Source: Nymphaea colorata (Eukaryota; Streptophyta; Magnoliopsida; Nymphaeales; Nymphaeaceae). From it: DNA of 64,000 nucleotides. The notes beneath the pieces were generated by a model. The model searched no databases. It was not told the origin of the DNA and worked only from the letters and a program-made list of their open reading frames with translations. Each line of letters opens with the position of its first letter. Position 1 is the first letter of the stretch. Positions 37,598 through 50,108 of the stretch are shown in pieces. Position numbers and translations under genes: made by a program. Location of the stretch: NCBI RefSeq assembly GCF_008831285.2, contig NC_045139.1, forward strand, positions 6,976,204 to 7,040,203. The letters run 5' to 3'.

Positions 37598-40079
37598 ATG
37601 TTACAGAAGCTGCAGCAAAAGTCGTCGTACAAGGAGACGCTCAAGGCATTGGAGGCAGATATTCAACATGCCAATACCCTGTGAGCTCTATCTCTGTCTC
37701 TCTCTCTTGCTTGCTCGGTTGGTTGAGTCTTCACCCATGACATATGACAGGGAGAACCTGAAATTTGGGCATACCATCAACTCCTGTTCACAATTTTGCT
37801 CTGTTTGTTTGTTTGTTTTTTTGGTTTATTTTCCCTTCCAAAAGTTTCGGATTAATCGTTTGTTTGTTCATCCTTTGGGAAAAGTCTGAAATAAAGGCAG
37901 ACAATCGGCTTTCTGTTTTTTTCTTTGCCATCTTTCATCCTTTACAGGTGAACTAACTCCAGCTTCACAATTGGAGGAAAAAGAGAAAAGGAAAAACCAT
38001 AGTTTTTGGAGAACCATTCTCTTTCTTCTGATTCTATGTTTTGCCCTCAATATTATTTTGTTGGGAAATCAGTTTTCTTCTTTTTCTCAAAAGGTGAGAA
38101 AAGGGATGTTGATCAACTGGGTTTCCTTCTTCCTGTACCGGGTTTCTGCAATAATCATCTTTTTCTTTATCTTTTTTTGGTCGAAATGTGAAGAAAGGAA
38201 GTTGATGAATTGGGTTTCTTTCCTTCTTCGTGTTTGCAATTTGTGAAAAAGTAATGAATTTTGGGTATTTTTCTTTTCCGCGAAGACAATTACAGCCCGT
38301 GATCTCTTTACATTGGAAGCGTAACCTCGGAAGCACACCATCAAGAATTGGTTGGTGTTTATCTCATCTATTCGTGCGAATTTTACTATTACACGTGTAC
38401 TGGTTGATTGGTTTTAACTAAAAAAGAGAAAAGTATAGTCTTATCCATGGTACAAGAGTAGATTCCTTTTGTTCTTATCTATTCTTTGCCTTACCAGAGA
38501 GCTGAATAATCTCTGTTCTTTGAGATTTTTTATTCTCGTTTCCCTCAATCGGACAAGATTCGTGCCTTCCAGACCACTGCTGTTTCCTTTTCCCACCTTT
38601 TCCTTAGTTTTTGACGTGTTGTGAATATGGAAAATACCGAGCAGTTTCGTTATATGCATTAGAAGGCTTTTTTCAATGTGAAATTTCCTTGCTTAATTTT
38701 CTTTCTATTCAGAGTCCAGGACTCTGACATAGAAATGTAACATGAGATATGCACGTTGAGTTGTTATTTTTGTTTGGTAGTCATAAAAATGGTCCCAGCC
38801 AATCGTCGCTTTCTCCTCTGTCAACTACTTACGAGTTTTATTACCAAGAAAGTTGTTTGGTTACGTGCAATTAAACATTTAGGAAACCAAAAGGCGCAAT
38901 GTTGACGGAGTGTGCTCGGTCCTAGAAGTTTAATTTGGTTATCTTGAACTAGGTTCTTCTGTTTGTGGGGATATACTGGGGGCTTGCTTCTTAATAAGAT
39001 TATTATACGGTTATAGTAGTAAATTTGGTATGTGTGTATCTAAATTTCAGGGCGGCTTCTATTCCCGGAGGTTTTGATGGTGCTTGCCTTCAGATGAGAT
39101 TATCTTACAGTCCCATAGCACCTATTGTTCTTTTCCTCATTGAGTGGATGGATTTTAGTTTCTCAAGCTGCTTAGGCTTGCTTCACATTCTAATTTATAA
39201 GGTGAGTGAGGTGAATGGTTTGTTTCGCAGAAGATTTATTGAAGATGTCTAAACGCTTGCTGCCTCAAGCTTCATCTTCTAATGTCAAAAAATATTATCA
39301 ATTACAGGTGTATGTTGATGGAAGGACGACCATTTCTGCCGAAGAAAGGAAAGCTAGCCTTAAGGAATTCTATGGTGGGCATCTTAGAACTCATCAGTCT
39401 TTGTCTTCTTTTTGTGTCCCAACTGTTGAGGAAATAGGAGTAGCAAAATGAGTATATGTGTTTACATTTGCTTTCTTTCATTATCAGCAGTAAGTGTTGA
39501 TTCTTCTTTCTTATCCTTTGTTGGCTTTCTGTTCTGCAGCGGTTATCTACCCTTCTCTACAGCAACTGGAAGCTGATTATATGGAGTTGGAAGACAATAA
39601 GCAGAGAGCCAGGTGCAAAGAACGGTTAACCCGGAAGAGGATTGAAGAGCGGAGAAAGCTGTCAGATTTGGACTTGGAAAGAGAAGATGAATGTGGGATT
39701 TGCATGGAAACTTGCGGCAAAGTTGTCCTCCCAAATTGTGGACATGCAATGTGCATCAAATGCTTCCGTGACTGGTGTGGCAGAGCCCCGAACCTAGTGT
39801 TTTTCTTTTCTGTTTTATGGCAAGCAGCATTCACTTGAACATTCAAATCGTCTGTTTCTTTATCTTTGCAGGAACACGAGGTCCAAGTCCTGCCCATTTT
39901 GCAGAGACAGCCTGAAGAGAGTGAACTCAAGAGATCTCTGGGTTCTAACCAGCAGCTCTGAAGTCATTGATACCACAAAGCTGGCCAAGGAAAACTTAAG
40001 GCAATTGTATGTCTATATTCAGAGCCTTCCTCTCATCATGCCTGAGAGCCTCTTCTTTGTCTATGATTATACCATATGA
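37598..40079 (+). CDS. AIRP2-like RING-HC E3 ubiquitin ligase
   Basis: Predicted cytosolic E3 ubiquitin ligase of the plant AIRP2 family, whose Arabidopsis founder acts positively in ABA and drought responses. Exons 37598-37680, 39051-39201, 39308-39374, 39540-39774 and 39872-40079 join in frame to 247 residues. The N-terminal half has the family signature LKALEADIQHANTL (exon 1), MRLSYSPIAPIVLFLIEWMD (exon 2) and a conserved EERKASLKEFYAVIYPSL block across exons 3-4. A charged helix follows at about residues 111-150. The RING-HC finger has Cys152, Cys155, Cys167, His169, Cys172, Cys175, Cys186 and Cys189 (C3HC4), then LKRVNSRDLWVLT. The Trp codon of RDW is split across intron 4. The ABA role is known from the family, not shown here. 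Confidence 0.94.
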
Positions 40080-43000
40080 TATGTACAGGGATGCCTACAG
40101 GGTGGATCCCATTGTTTAGATGAGGGTAAGATGGTGTACAGTGCGAAAAGAATTGCCGACCACCACCTGTAAATAGAGTCTGGCATGAGATGATCATGCA
40201 GCCTTTGCATCATCCCATCATATCTTCTTTTCTTTTCATTTTTCTCCTATTGATGATAAAGCTGGGGGTAACCATACCTGATTCTAACCGGAAACCCCTT
40301 AGTTGTCATAATGCAACCTTATCATCCAGCTGTGCCATTTGGCTCCCGTCCTTGGAGTGTCTCTTGTCACTGCTTGGAGAAATGAAATGGTGCATTTTAC
40401 TTGGCTGAAGATTGAACCTCTGATCTTTCTTGAGATCATTTCATCTTTTGTGCAGAGAAGGCTTCATCTTCACTATTTGCAGCTAACATGAGAAACTCAT
40501 AAACTTACAACAGATTGTTGTTTGTAAGCAGTCCTTTATCTGGAAAGGCTTGAATAAGTTCAACTGTTATATTGCTCTCTGCAATTCTGTTTCGAGGTTA
40601 ACCTCCCCTGGGGATACAGAGTTTCAAAACAAATAGTGCCCGGGTTTATTTGCAGCACATGGACGCAATGAGACACGTTTATGGTCTAGCCTTCTTCTAT
40701 TAAGAGCAGTAGTATCACAAAGACATGAACAGGGCCATACAAAGAACTGCCAACATAACATTAGGTTATTTGTTTAGGAAAAGAATATATGATTTGGTTA
40801 GCTTGAAGTTTACGTGGATGAAACAGTATAAAAGCCAAAATTTCGTTGGCATGCTTTTCTGCAAATAATTGAAGCGTTTGCTTAACAAACAAAGAAACGA
40901 ATCACCGTAGGGTGGGCAAACCCTGTCTCAGGCGACCAACAAAAGGATCTCAAATAGAATGATCCAAGAAAGGGTAGGGGAAGTTTCCATTTTGTCATAT
41001 GTGGACCATGTATCCAAAAAGATCCTTCTTTATATAGTTCTACAAGTTAATCCGTCTCTTAAGATGTGTTGAAGTAACTACAGAAGATAAAACATCCAAT
41101 TCTATTTGTTGAAGAACTGTTCTTTAACTCAGTTTGAAACTTATATTATTAAAGTTGTGTTTCACGAGCAGGGATTTCGTATAGATTTTGATAAGCCAAA
41201 TGCATCTGAAGTCATATTTCGATCGAATTCATCACAGCCTGAAAAACCAAAATCTCAAAACGATGCAGTAAATATTCAGATAACAGACCGCGAATGGACT
41301 GATCGTTCGAAGCTCGAAATCGAGAAGTTTGAGCAGTTTTTGATCCATCCATAAAAATTACACGTTACTCCAAGGCATTCCATCTCCACCGCAACTTTTT
41401 TTTATGTAATGACATGATTGCCGCCATGTGGGAATAATGGTGGCTGTGGTGGCTTCTTTCTTTCGGCACTTAATGGATGGTCGTAACACTTGGAGTAAAA
41501 AGACAACGAACTTTCTATGCACTTCTTCCATATCTTTCCATAGTTTGCAGATAAAATATGGGAATACACATTATTCTGATTCTGCAAAAATAAGAAAAGA
41601 GAGCAACCAAGAATGGTGGATGCAGTAGATGGCTGCACTCGCTTTTTGAATTGGGTAGCATGAGAATAAAAAACGGTAAGATCTTTAAGAAAACACCAGA
41701 CTTAGCATTCCCTTTATATATCCACTCGATCCTGCATTTATCTAAAAGTCCTTTGTACAAGTCTCTTCTTTTAATTGGTTGAAACTTGTGTTTTTCAACA
41801 AGCTTAAACGTCCTTTTTTTCTTAATGCCTTTAAATTGCATGATGTGATTTATTTCTGATCACAGTTACGGAAAAAAATGAAAAATATCATGTGAAATAA
41901 ATTGAAGCCCAAAAAATTATTGGGTTCCGAAGGAATGGGTATGGTGATGAGGGATGTGGGGTTGGATTGTCACCAAGATTTTTTGGTGTAGGCCGATTGG
42001 CTCAAGCGTCGGCCCCTCTTCATAATTTCCTTTAACGCCATTGATGTGTACAATTGAAGGCCAGTTGCACAAAGATCATATAGATGCCACGTTATCTGGA
42101 TAAAATGCAAGTCCGATGAATCGACAATTCTGCATTGTTGGGCGAGCAGGATGAGTATTTCATCCGATCACCTGAATAAGAGGAGCCGAATATCCTCTTA
42201 TCTATTTTGAATGTTTCGAAGGTGATTGCATATTGGTGCTCCTTTTTGCAGTATAAAAAGTTGAAGTTTCGATAGTTTGAAATAGAGACGGGGCCGTCTA
42301 CCTTTTTGCAGTATAAAAAGTCTGTTCCGTTCTTAAATATGGTGTGAGTACGTTCACATATTAATCAGATTCATATACAAATCGTTTTACAATATGAATC
42401 TGGTAGGAGTCCGACTTTTATTTTCCCGTGCGTCTGAATCTAAATCCAACTTTAGATACAAAACTGGTTCTGAACAGGCTTGGAGCCAATGTAGGGTCCG
42501 CTTGGACCCTGGGCCCACCTCAAATTTTTTTTTAAAAAAATTTACATGTAAATTTTAGAAAAATTTACTTGTTTTATATAAAATTTTTAAAAAATAATAT
42601 TTCAGCACTAGTCAAAATTTAGGAACTTTAATTCGGCCCTCCTTATATAAATGCATGATGTAATTCACGCATTTTTCACACGAAAAGATTTCATTTCATG
42701 GGGAAGATCTTAGATTCATGCCAACCATTCGCCCTTAAATGAATTTCATAACATTGGGTTGGCAACTTTATTGAAATGCAAATGCAGCCTTTATCAGCTA
42801 CCATTAGTGAAGAAGATCATAGGTTTACGTATGCTATTTTTTGTCTTCTAATTTATATGCTTTTTCCTGACATTTTGTCGATAATAATTGTCGAAATATG
42901 AAACTCTCCAATTGCGAAAGATAATCTGTCAGCTGCTTTGGTTTCCTAAACTGAGTGGCTATAATTGCAGCGTCTAGCTGTATGGAAATATCTATTATGT

Positions 43001-45102
43001 TGTCAACTTAATTGATTATGCAAGGTTTGGTTGGCTACCATCTTCATTATCATCATCATCATCTTTTGTCACATCGTTATCATCATCTCAGGTCCGAACA
43101 GGTGGTCAGGATTGGTTCCCATTTGAATCCTGCCTGATCTGATAATCTACAATTTTAAAGCGCCCGGCTGTCGAATTCAGGCTAAATTTGATCAATGACT
43201 AATATGTAAGGTCATCAATGGGCTCCTAGAGTTTTTAATATCCAACTCATATTTTTTTGAGTTTTTTTACATCAAAAGATGCCAACTTTTATTCGGTTTA
43301 AACTGGATCTAAAACCCCAAAAGAACTTCAGATAGTTTTTGAGAAAGGGATCTATAGTTGCATTTCTAATGCGCAAAATGAATATTTCATCCTACCACGT
43401 AGCTGAGAACAAAGTCCCCACTCTTAAAAGAGCAAAAACAGAACCTCCTCGAAAGAAAAATGTTTCTTCACCAGGATCCTTATAGGAACTTGTTAAAATG
43501 GTGAAAGAGTTCATGTGCTAGCAAACTAACAAATGTTTTTAAACTGAATTAAAATGGTTTAAGCGTACTTATGATTTAAGAATTGTCATGTCTGTCAAGA
43601 TGCAGACTACTTGCACCTATAGAAAATGACTAACAAAGTTTTGCCCCTTCTTTTCTAGAATCTTATTTTCCGCCTTTTCTTGTGCAGCTTAGATTAGAAG
43701 CAAAAAGATTTCTTGTATTTGGAAAAGGTTCGAGCAATCAATGAGATAGTGATCGAGTTGTGTGCATGCAACAAATATACACTAAAACAAATATACACTA
43801 AGGCAAAAGAAGGGGGAGTTGGGGAATTTTCAAAGTTTTTTATATGTACATTTAAACTTTTAAATTTTTTTAATAACCTCATTTGGTCATCTTAAAAAGA
43901 TTCTTTCTTTTTTAAAAAAAAAAACTTAAAAAAGGGTATTTTTGTCATTACACATCCATGTATACAATTTTTGTGCATAAAGGTGTGATCATAACCCATT
44001 TCGATTAAGATACCACTCTAGAAACGCTAAAATTGTAAATCGAAAAGCTTACGCCAATTGCTATTCATGACGCTGCATTTCGATTTTTTTGTTTAATCTT
44101 TCTCGGACAACCCTTTTATCTCAATGTCATCTACTATAAGGCCCTGACTCTCATTTTCTTTCTTGATAAACTTTCATTAGGTATTTATTATCAGAGCACA
44201 TAACTGCTTGAACACATGATAAAGATCCGGCAGATCTGTGAGATAAGTGTCTTTGATCAGATTCTGCACCTCTACTACATCTGCAATCATGGAGTCTTAT
44301 GTTGCAATGAGCTAAGATTGAATCAAATTAACAATAGTTTATAGTGCAACAATAGTTTATGGTGGATTTAATGACGATTTATGGTCCTTCTAATGATATA
44401 AATTCTCAAATTTTAGCTGATGCAATTATTCGGTATACAGCAGCAATTGAAGTACTTTTTTTGTATAATTCAATCATATACATATGATCTTAGAAAAGTG
44501 TTGATGACTATCATACACGAAGTTGGCCATTTTCTGAGTTTAACATGCTTCTACGGCAATAAAAAAAATAAGTGGCTCTTCTTGACTTCAAAGTTTTAAT
44601 ACTATAAAGAACAATGGTTTCTTTTAAGAAGAACTTGAACTAAAACATATTTATATACTGAATTAGTATTTATGAGCGCTTCAGAATGTTAATATACTGT
44701 TTAAAATAGTTTCTTACAAGAATTTAAGAGGTATGATTTTTGTCATATATGTATACTAAGAACATCTGAAAATTTACATTGCATCACAAAAAAGAAAGAT
44801 CTCCGACACGGTTTCTGTTTCTGCTGAATTCCAATCCATGTTGTATAGAACATGAAGGAAATATAAAAAGAGGTCCAGCATCTCCTTTCATTGGATTTAA
44901 ACAGCAGGCTCGATAACCACGCACCCTGACCCAGAATTGGTCTTCCCTCTACGTTAAGTTTGATTTGGCTCATCTTCTTCCCTGCCTCCACAAGATCAAA
45001 AAAACGGAAACAGCTACATATCCTACCAATATGATTTAGTTTTCCGGCTTCGCCGGTGCGACTGAAAGCAAGATCATTACTTGGTAGAGTAGCCATTAGT
45101 GA
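40080..45102. other. Intergenic, RING gene 3'UTR then no recognised gene
   Basis: The first few hundred bases should hold the RING gene 3'UTR. An unexplained plus-strand open frame lies at 41,106-41,354. A 20-bp direct repeat (CCTTTTTGCAGTATAAAAAG) occurs at 42,241 and 42,301, and GGATTC-like repeat sequence lies near 42,400. The rest is AT-rich. Confidence 0.45.
41163..41354 (+). other. Unidentified open frame, possible exon fragment
   Basis: The open frame runs from a possible acceptor (GAGCAG at about 41,171) to TAA, encoding a hydrophilic segment that includes GFRIDFDKPNASEVIF and ends KFEQFLIHP. Its balanced composition looks more protein-like than neighbouring frames, but I do not recognise it and found no partner exon. 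It could be a decayed last exon of a lost gene. Confidence 0.2.
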
Positions 45103-45507
45103 TCAACACGAGCAGTTGATCAGGCTTGTGCTGCCTCTTGGGCCTGGACAGAAGCACGTTATGGAAGAAGGTTCTGCTTCTTCAACCTTCTTCCCTCTCT
45201 CATTTTCACCAAGCATAGACAAGACGCTGTCCAAGAGCTGCCCATCACAGGGCACTGTTAGCGGCCCTAAGTGCCCTTCTAGCCCAAACTCCTCCTCTGC
45301 CATCTCCAACAGCTCCCTGAAGCTTGGCTGGTTCAGGTATGCCAGAGGAACCACATACCTTCTCCCATCGATCGCATAAACAACAAAGTGACCCTTATTG
45401 GAACTACCTAAACTGTCATTTCTCATATATACGCTTCTCTTGCTCCCCTTTCTAGCAAGACTTTGCCATTTTCTTGCCATCTCCAACAGCCTGTTGGAAT
45501 TGGCCAT
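45103..45507 (-). CDS. SAUR: SAUR-like auxin-responsive protein, divergent copy
   Basis: SAUR proteins inhibit PP2C.D phosphatases at the plasma membrane and so activate the proton pump and cell expansion. This intronless frame gives 134 residues from MANSNRLLEMARKWQ, which aligns with the MISTKRLVQMARKWQ starts of the plus-strand copies. An ATG 11 codons upstream (45,540) is in frame but outside the family start. The SAUR core is intact (KGHFVVYAIDGRRYVVPLAYL, FRELLEMAEEEFGL, GPLTVPCDG). The C-terminus lacks the SSSRCSSS...EGF tail of the other copies and ends in a Cys-containing segment. A GAA-repeat tract lies about 80 bases upstream. It points away from the plus-strand array. Confidence 0.88.
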   Translation of the reverse strand: MANSNRLLEMARKWQSLARKGSKRSVYMRNDSLGSSNKGHFVVYAIDGRRYVVPLAYLNQPSFRELLEMAEEEFGLEGHLGPLTVPCDGQLLDSVLSMLGENERGKKVEEAEPSSITCFCPGPRGSTSLINCSC

Positions 45508-45584
45508 TTCCTCCCTCCGATTGGTGGTTGGCAGCGACACAGCTTAGCCTGGCAGAGATTAAATCCCAGGGCCTCGCAGCAACA

Positions 45585-45640
45585 GAAGAGGAAGAAGAAA
45601 AAGAAGAAGAAGAAGAAGAAGAAGAAGAAGAAGATTTCAT
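45585..45640. repeat. GAA/TTC microsatellite in the leader of the minus-strand SAUR
   Basis: About 14 GAA-type triplets with a few variants. On the gene strand this is a (TTC)n tract about 80-130 bases upstream of the SAUR ATG, so in its 5'UTR or core promoter. Confidence 0.85.
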
Positions 45641-46945
45641 TTTTTCTCTCAATTTGGAAAGTGGTTTATAACAGCTTTCCAGTACAAAGAATGGGAGTGA
45701 TGGATGATGTTGGTTTAAGCGAACAACGTAGCAAGGTTTCCTCCAGGAGTTCTATGTGGTCTTTCACGTGATACCGTTAAATGCATGGCTGCTTTTGTTA
45801 TGTCGATCTTCCTTTTTTTGGTTCCATGAACCTAGATTTCAACTCCTTCCCAAAAGCTGGACCAGATTTTTCTCAAGCATTCATGTGTAGATGGCTGGGA
45901 GCCCTTCTCTTCCTGGCTCGGCTTGTCTCCTGCTTGTCACAATGTTTGTCATCTACATCTCGCTTGCAGAACATACGGTACAGAGAACATGGCGGACAAT
46001 ATATATATATCGCATTCTTAATGACAAAGTATCTGCTATAAAGATATGAAATGAGTTTTAGATATCAAAAACATTCACATCATGATTGATATTCAAACTT
46101 TTTAAGCATTTCTTACATTTCAAATTATCACTTTTCTTGTTCTAATTATAAAGATCACATCCATAGGCTAGGCGGAGAAAAATAAGGGAAAAATATCAAA
46201 ATAACCTTTGGTACTGACAAATTACTGCTTTATTTTCAATAACAAGACCTCACTGTTTCAATAGTTTGTAAGGAACCATTTAATTGGCAAGCACTTTAAA
46301 GTTAATGAGTCAGCTAGCCTGGTCGCCGGCATTGCAATTAACTGAACTTGCTTCTTAAGCAGATTCGTGCTCCCGGAGCCCATTACCAGCCCAGCAAGCT
46401 TAAAGATGAGCCAAGCCAAGCCTAGCCTCAAGTAGGCTACGGCTGTCAGTTCACTTTCTAGTCCTACGTAACTATTTGTTATTTATCATGTGATCTGCTT
46501 AAAGCAGTATACCTACTGATTCACAGAACTGGGATGGGAGACATCCCATCAAATCTAAGGCTAAAAGATACGCTGTCCAACTTATCCCAATTTTGCTGAC
46601 ACAAACGAACACCCTCATTAAGTGGTATTCCTTGAAGATGATGCCAGAAAGTTGAAAGGCATGAACCTGGAAAGGGAAAGTAACTTTGCCCAATTTTAAT
46701 GTCACATAGTTATACTTTTTAGCGTCACTTGTATTGATAATTGGGACATGCGGTTAACATTAGTTTTCTTTCACGGTATTGTCCTTGGAAAACTTAGCAG
46801 TGGAGCACCACTCGAATCAAATAGAAAGACACTAACTATTAGAGATAATTTTCTCATGGTGGGTAAGGCTCACTCAGGGTTTATCTCTCAGAGGCAGACT
46901 AGTTATGGAGCTTGGCCCATTCGACTCATGGCTTCATGCATCAGT

Positions 46946-46977
<32 letters not shown>

Positions 46978-47670
46978 TTTGAAGGAGAAAAGGTGACGAG
47001 TGGCTGCCATAAATGATAACCGTGCATCTCTTGGAAACGAAGAACCAAACCCTAGGATGAATCATCCAAGGACTAAAATTAATGTCACTGACGTCATAAT
47101 TACATAACCAATTAACACCCACCCTTGTTTAACGAGTCCAAGTGCATGCATGCATGTATGCACGTATGTAGTTGCAATTTTTAAGAAGGAAGACAAATAT
47201 AGTAGTCTTATCATTACCTGCCAATAAATACATGGGCGAGTACTGTTTATTTAAAATCCTCCTTTCAGCATTTCTCTAGAACGTCCAGATGCAATGAGCA
47301 ATCTGTTTAGGCTTGACAAATGTCCAGGCTGCCTGCCATCACGGGGTCTGTATTAGTTTTGCTATTTTGTTTTCCTAGTTCTTGAATTCTGCATTGAAGT
47401 AGGAGATACTAATGTCGCTTGATGCATACTTTCTAAACTTGAATGCATGTGCTAGGTTGCATTGTCAATATCTCTAGGATGGTCCAAAATTTCGTCTATA
47501 TACGGTGCTTGCATGATCTGCCACTGAACAGTCTTAACGAAAGCAGGGCCATTTTGCAAATTGAAATCAAATTCCAAACCCAAGCGGAACTCAATTTTCA
47601 TTTGTACATTATGCATTCAAGCTTTAACTTTGAATTTGTATGAACAATTTGATTTACGGCACAATGTATT
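45641..47670. other. Intergenic, no gene seen
   Basis: AT-rich spacer between the minus-strand SAUR and the SAUR pseudogene pair. Contains a CT tract (about 46,951-46,977) and a GCATGCATGCATGTATGCAC-type stretch near 47,145. No coding feature supported. Confidence 0.5.
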
Positions 47671-47671
47671 T

Positions 47672-48019
47672 TTTTAAGATACAATCAGTGGTAATCGTTG
47701 GCAGGGTTGGCCTTGCAGCAGTGCGGAAAACGGCAAACATCTACTACTGAGAGAGAGAACCGATGCACTTTCAATCTCTCTAGGCATGCCTCTGCAAACA
47801 AGTGACAGAAGGTGGTTGATGAAAGAATAATAAAAAATGTAATTCCAACGTCTGTGTGCGTCCCAAATTCTTCCTGATCTGCCACGTTGAACGGTTCTTG
47901 AACGATTGGCTGTTGAGGTAGGAAAAGGAAAGCAGGAACCTTCTGCCAACAGTAGCATACACGATGAAATTGTCTTTTCTAGCAGGTGCTACCAAGCTTC
48001 TGTTCGTGTTGCTTTGCAA
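47672..48019 (-). pseudogene. SAUR pseudogene (minus strand), downstream member of a fused pair
   Basis: From about 48,019 the minus strand encodes SNTNRSLVAPARKDNFIVYA, a degenerate SAUR start of the core, then GRRFLLSFSYLNSQSF. Shifts to other frames follow, and the recognisable tail LSLSSRCLPFSALLQGQPCQ lies near 47,740, matching the C-terminal tail of the plus-strand copies. The normal N-terminus MISTKRL...MARKWQ is missing; upstream sequence belongs to the neighbouring pseudogene. Several frameshifts make it non-functional. Confidence 0.8.
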
Positions 48020-48310
48020 ACAAGCGACAAGATGTAGTGAACAAATTCTGAATCATAAGGGAATGTAACTGGACCGTCTTTGTCAGCCCAAACTCTTCCT
48101 CTGCCATCTTCAACAATTTTTGAAAGATTGGGTGGTTCAGGTAGGAAAGGGGAAGTATGAACCATCACTTTCTTGGCTACAACGCGACGGCTTTAGCAGT
48201 TTCTACTGAGCTGCTTCTTTTGTTGCTCTTGTTTACACCTCCAAGTGAGAGCCTTGATCTCCTCCCTCTGCCAGCCGTCTTCTACCATTTTCTAGCCATC
48301 TCGATTAGCC
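48003..48310 (-). pseudogene. SAUR pseudogene (minus strand), upstream member of a fused pair
   Basis: The frame near 48,302 reads MARKW-stop-KTAGRGRRSRLSLGG, with TAG in place of the usual Gln codon. It reaches a second stop after about 40 codons. Further on, in shifted frames, PLSYLNHPIFQKLLKMAEEE and the VTFPYDSEFVHYILSLVCK equivalent are readable. It breaks off where the next pseudogene's SNTNRS segment begins, so the two are joined within the reading region. Confidence 0.78.
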
Positions 48311-48902
48311 ATTTTGTTCTGATGATTTTTGTAACACAATGGAGACCATCACGATGATTGATTGATAAGCCAAAAGAGATATTGCCAAACAATTGAAATA
48401 GAGAAGAAAATGCACTGAGAACTTTGTAATGATGAGAAGTTTGGTTTGTTTGACATGCCTATATAGAGAACCAGAGAATGAGAGAATTGTAGCATTCCCA
48501 TCTACAAACAAAGCAAGCAGGAAATTGATGAGAATAATATAGAAGGGGATGCGTACCATATGACAGAAGATTGTTCTGCTGCTAATTTAAATGGTATTGA
48601 TGACAGAGCCCCCATCTTTTAGCACAATATCTATAGGAACCAATCGGCATGAGAAAGAAATTGTGGATGTTTCAAGGTGGCATGGATGCAATGCATTCTT
48701 TGATTTTCATTGCACAAGCCTGCCTTAAAAGTTAAACATTGTAATGACAAAAAAAAACTCAACCAACCAAGCTGCTGGTTGAAGGACTAACTCAGCTGGG
48801 CCTGGTAGACAAGAGAAGCTCTTAAATGCCCCAGAGAAGGATGGCCATATGCCATGTTAGGATCAGGAGGTACTGAACCACACCTCTTTTAAGATGTTAG
48901 CA

Positions 48903-49318
48903 GGTAGAGTAACTGTTAAGTAGATTATTTGCAGCTTGTGAATGGCAATAGTTCGATTATGTAAAATGTGGACCTCATTAATCCTAATTTCAGAAAATGT
49001 GCAATTGATCCATTCAACTAATCTTGGACTTAGCACCCTACTTTTCTCCGGCAGCATGACCCACTGTTAATTGGTTGCAATGTGAGCATGTTTGTGAAAG
49101 CAATTGAGTGGGTAGAGTAACTGTTAAGTAGATTATTTGCAGCTTGTGAATGGCAATAGTTCGATTATGTAAAATGTGGACCTCATTAATCCTAATTTCA
49201 GAAAATGTGCAATTGATCCATTCAACTAATCTTGGACTTAGCACCCTACTTTTCTCCGGCAGCATGACCCACTGTTAATTGGTTGCAATGTGAGCATGTT
49301 TGTGAAAGCAATTGAGTG
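48903..49318. repeat. Identical 208-bp tandem duplication
   Basis: The sequence starting GGTAGAGTAACTGTTAAGTA at 48,903 repeats from 49,111 with no difference that I can see over 208 bases. Both copies end GCAATTGAGTG. The first copy is preceded by TTAGCA and the second is followed by GGTTCTTCACTG. No coding content is evident. Sequence identity implies a very recent event, or an assembly artefact. Confidence 0.95.
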
Positions 49319-50108
49319 GGTTCTTCACTGCCGTCCTAATCTTTGGCCAAGCTGATATGGATCCCATCCCAATTGTATTTCTTGGCAAGATTTTCTGCTC
49401 CAAAGCCATGAAGTGTAGTATGCACCAAACCACTTGTACTACTGAAAATTGAAGACAATTCAACCTCATGCAAACCATGATTTTGTAAGACATATGTTGG
49501 TAATATACATATCTTTGTATATGTGTGCATGCATGCATGCTGTGGAGTTTAGACTGATCGAGAACACATGCCTAATCCAGCCAAAGACGCACATTTTAAA
49601 GGTTTGGACCAGCTTGGCACACATGGAAGGTTTAGATACAACGAGACAACTATATTCTGAATTGTTTCATTTTTTTAGAGACAGGAAGAAAAAAGCAATA
49701 TCAAGTTAATCATGAAGCTACCATGACGGAACACCATGGACAATGGTATTGGAAGTGATTCACTCACCTTACCATCCATAGCTGATGGATTCTCCCCTTT
49801 TCAGATTGATGGCTTATCTTTTCAATGCCCTAATTTGCATAGGTCCGACCAGCTGTTAGTGGTGCATATGGTCTTCTCTCTGCTGTGGTAAGTACAAGCA
49901 TGCTCATCTCCTTTCCTACGGCATGCTTATCAACTCTCACTTTGATATACTCGGTACAACACAATTTCTCCCTTTTATATATGTTCACCAGGAGCTAAAA
50001 AATTGCAATCCACACAAGGACCCAAGAACTCACACCTGAAGTTCATCTACACCCCTCCAGCGCATTTTGGGTTTTGAGATACTTGTCACACCTTTGTTCT
50101 CTAAAAAT
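49319..50108. other. Spacer and promoter relic before the first plus-strand SAUR pseudogene
   Basis: Contains sequence homologous to the equivalent spacer near 53.6 kb (GGAAGGTTTAGATACAACGA versus GGAAGGTTTAGAAACCACCA) and a promoter-like GCTGTGGTAAGTACAAGCAT block near 49,880 that matches the upstream blocks of the other SAUR copies. Marks the left part of the first duplicated unit. Confidence 0.55.

Noticed and set aside
37281-37889. 202-codon open frame overlapping RING exon 1
   Set aside because: Pyrimidine-rich leader translated in another frame; its nominal start is not ATG and it crosses a supported splice donor.
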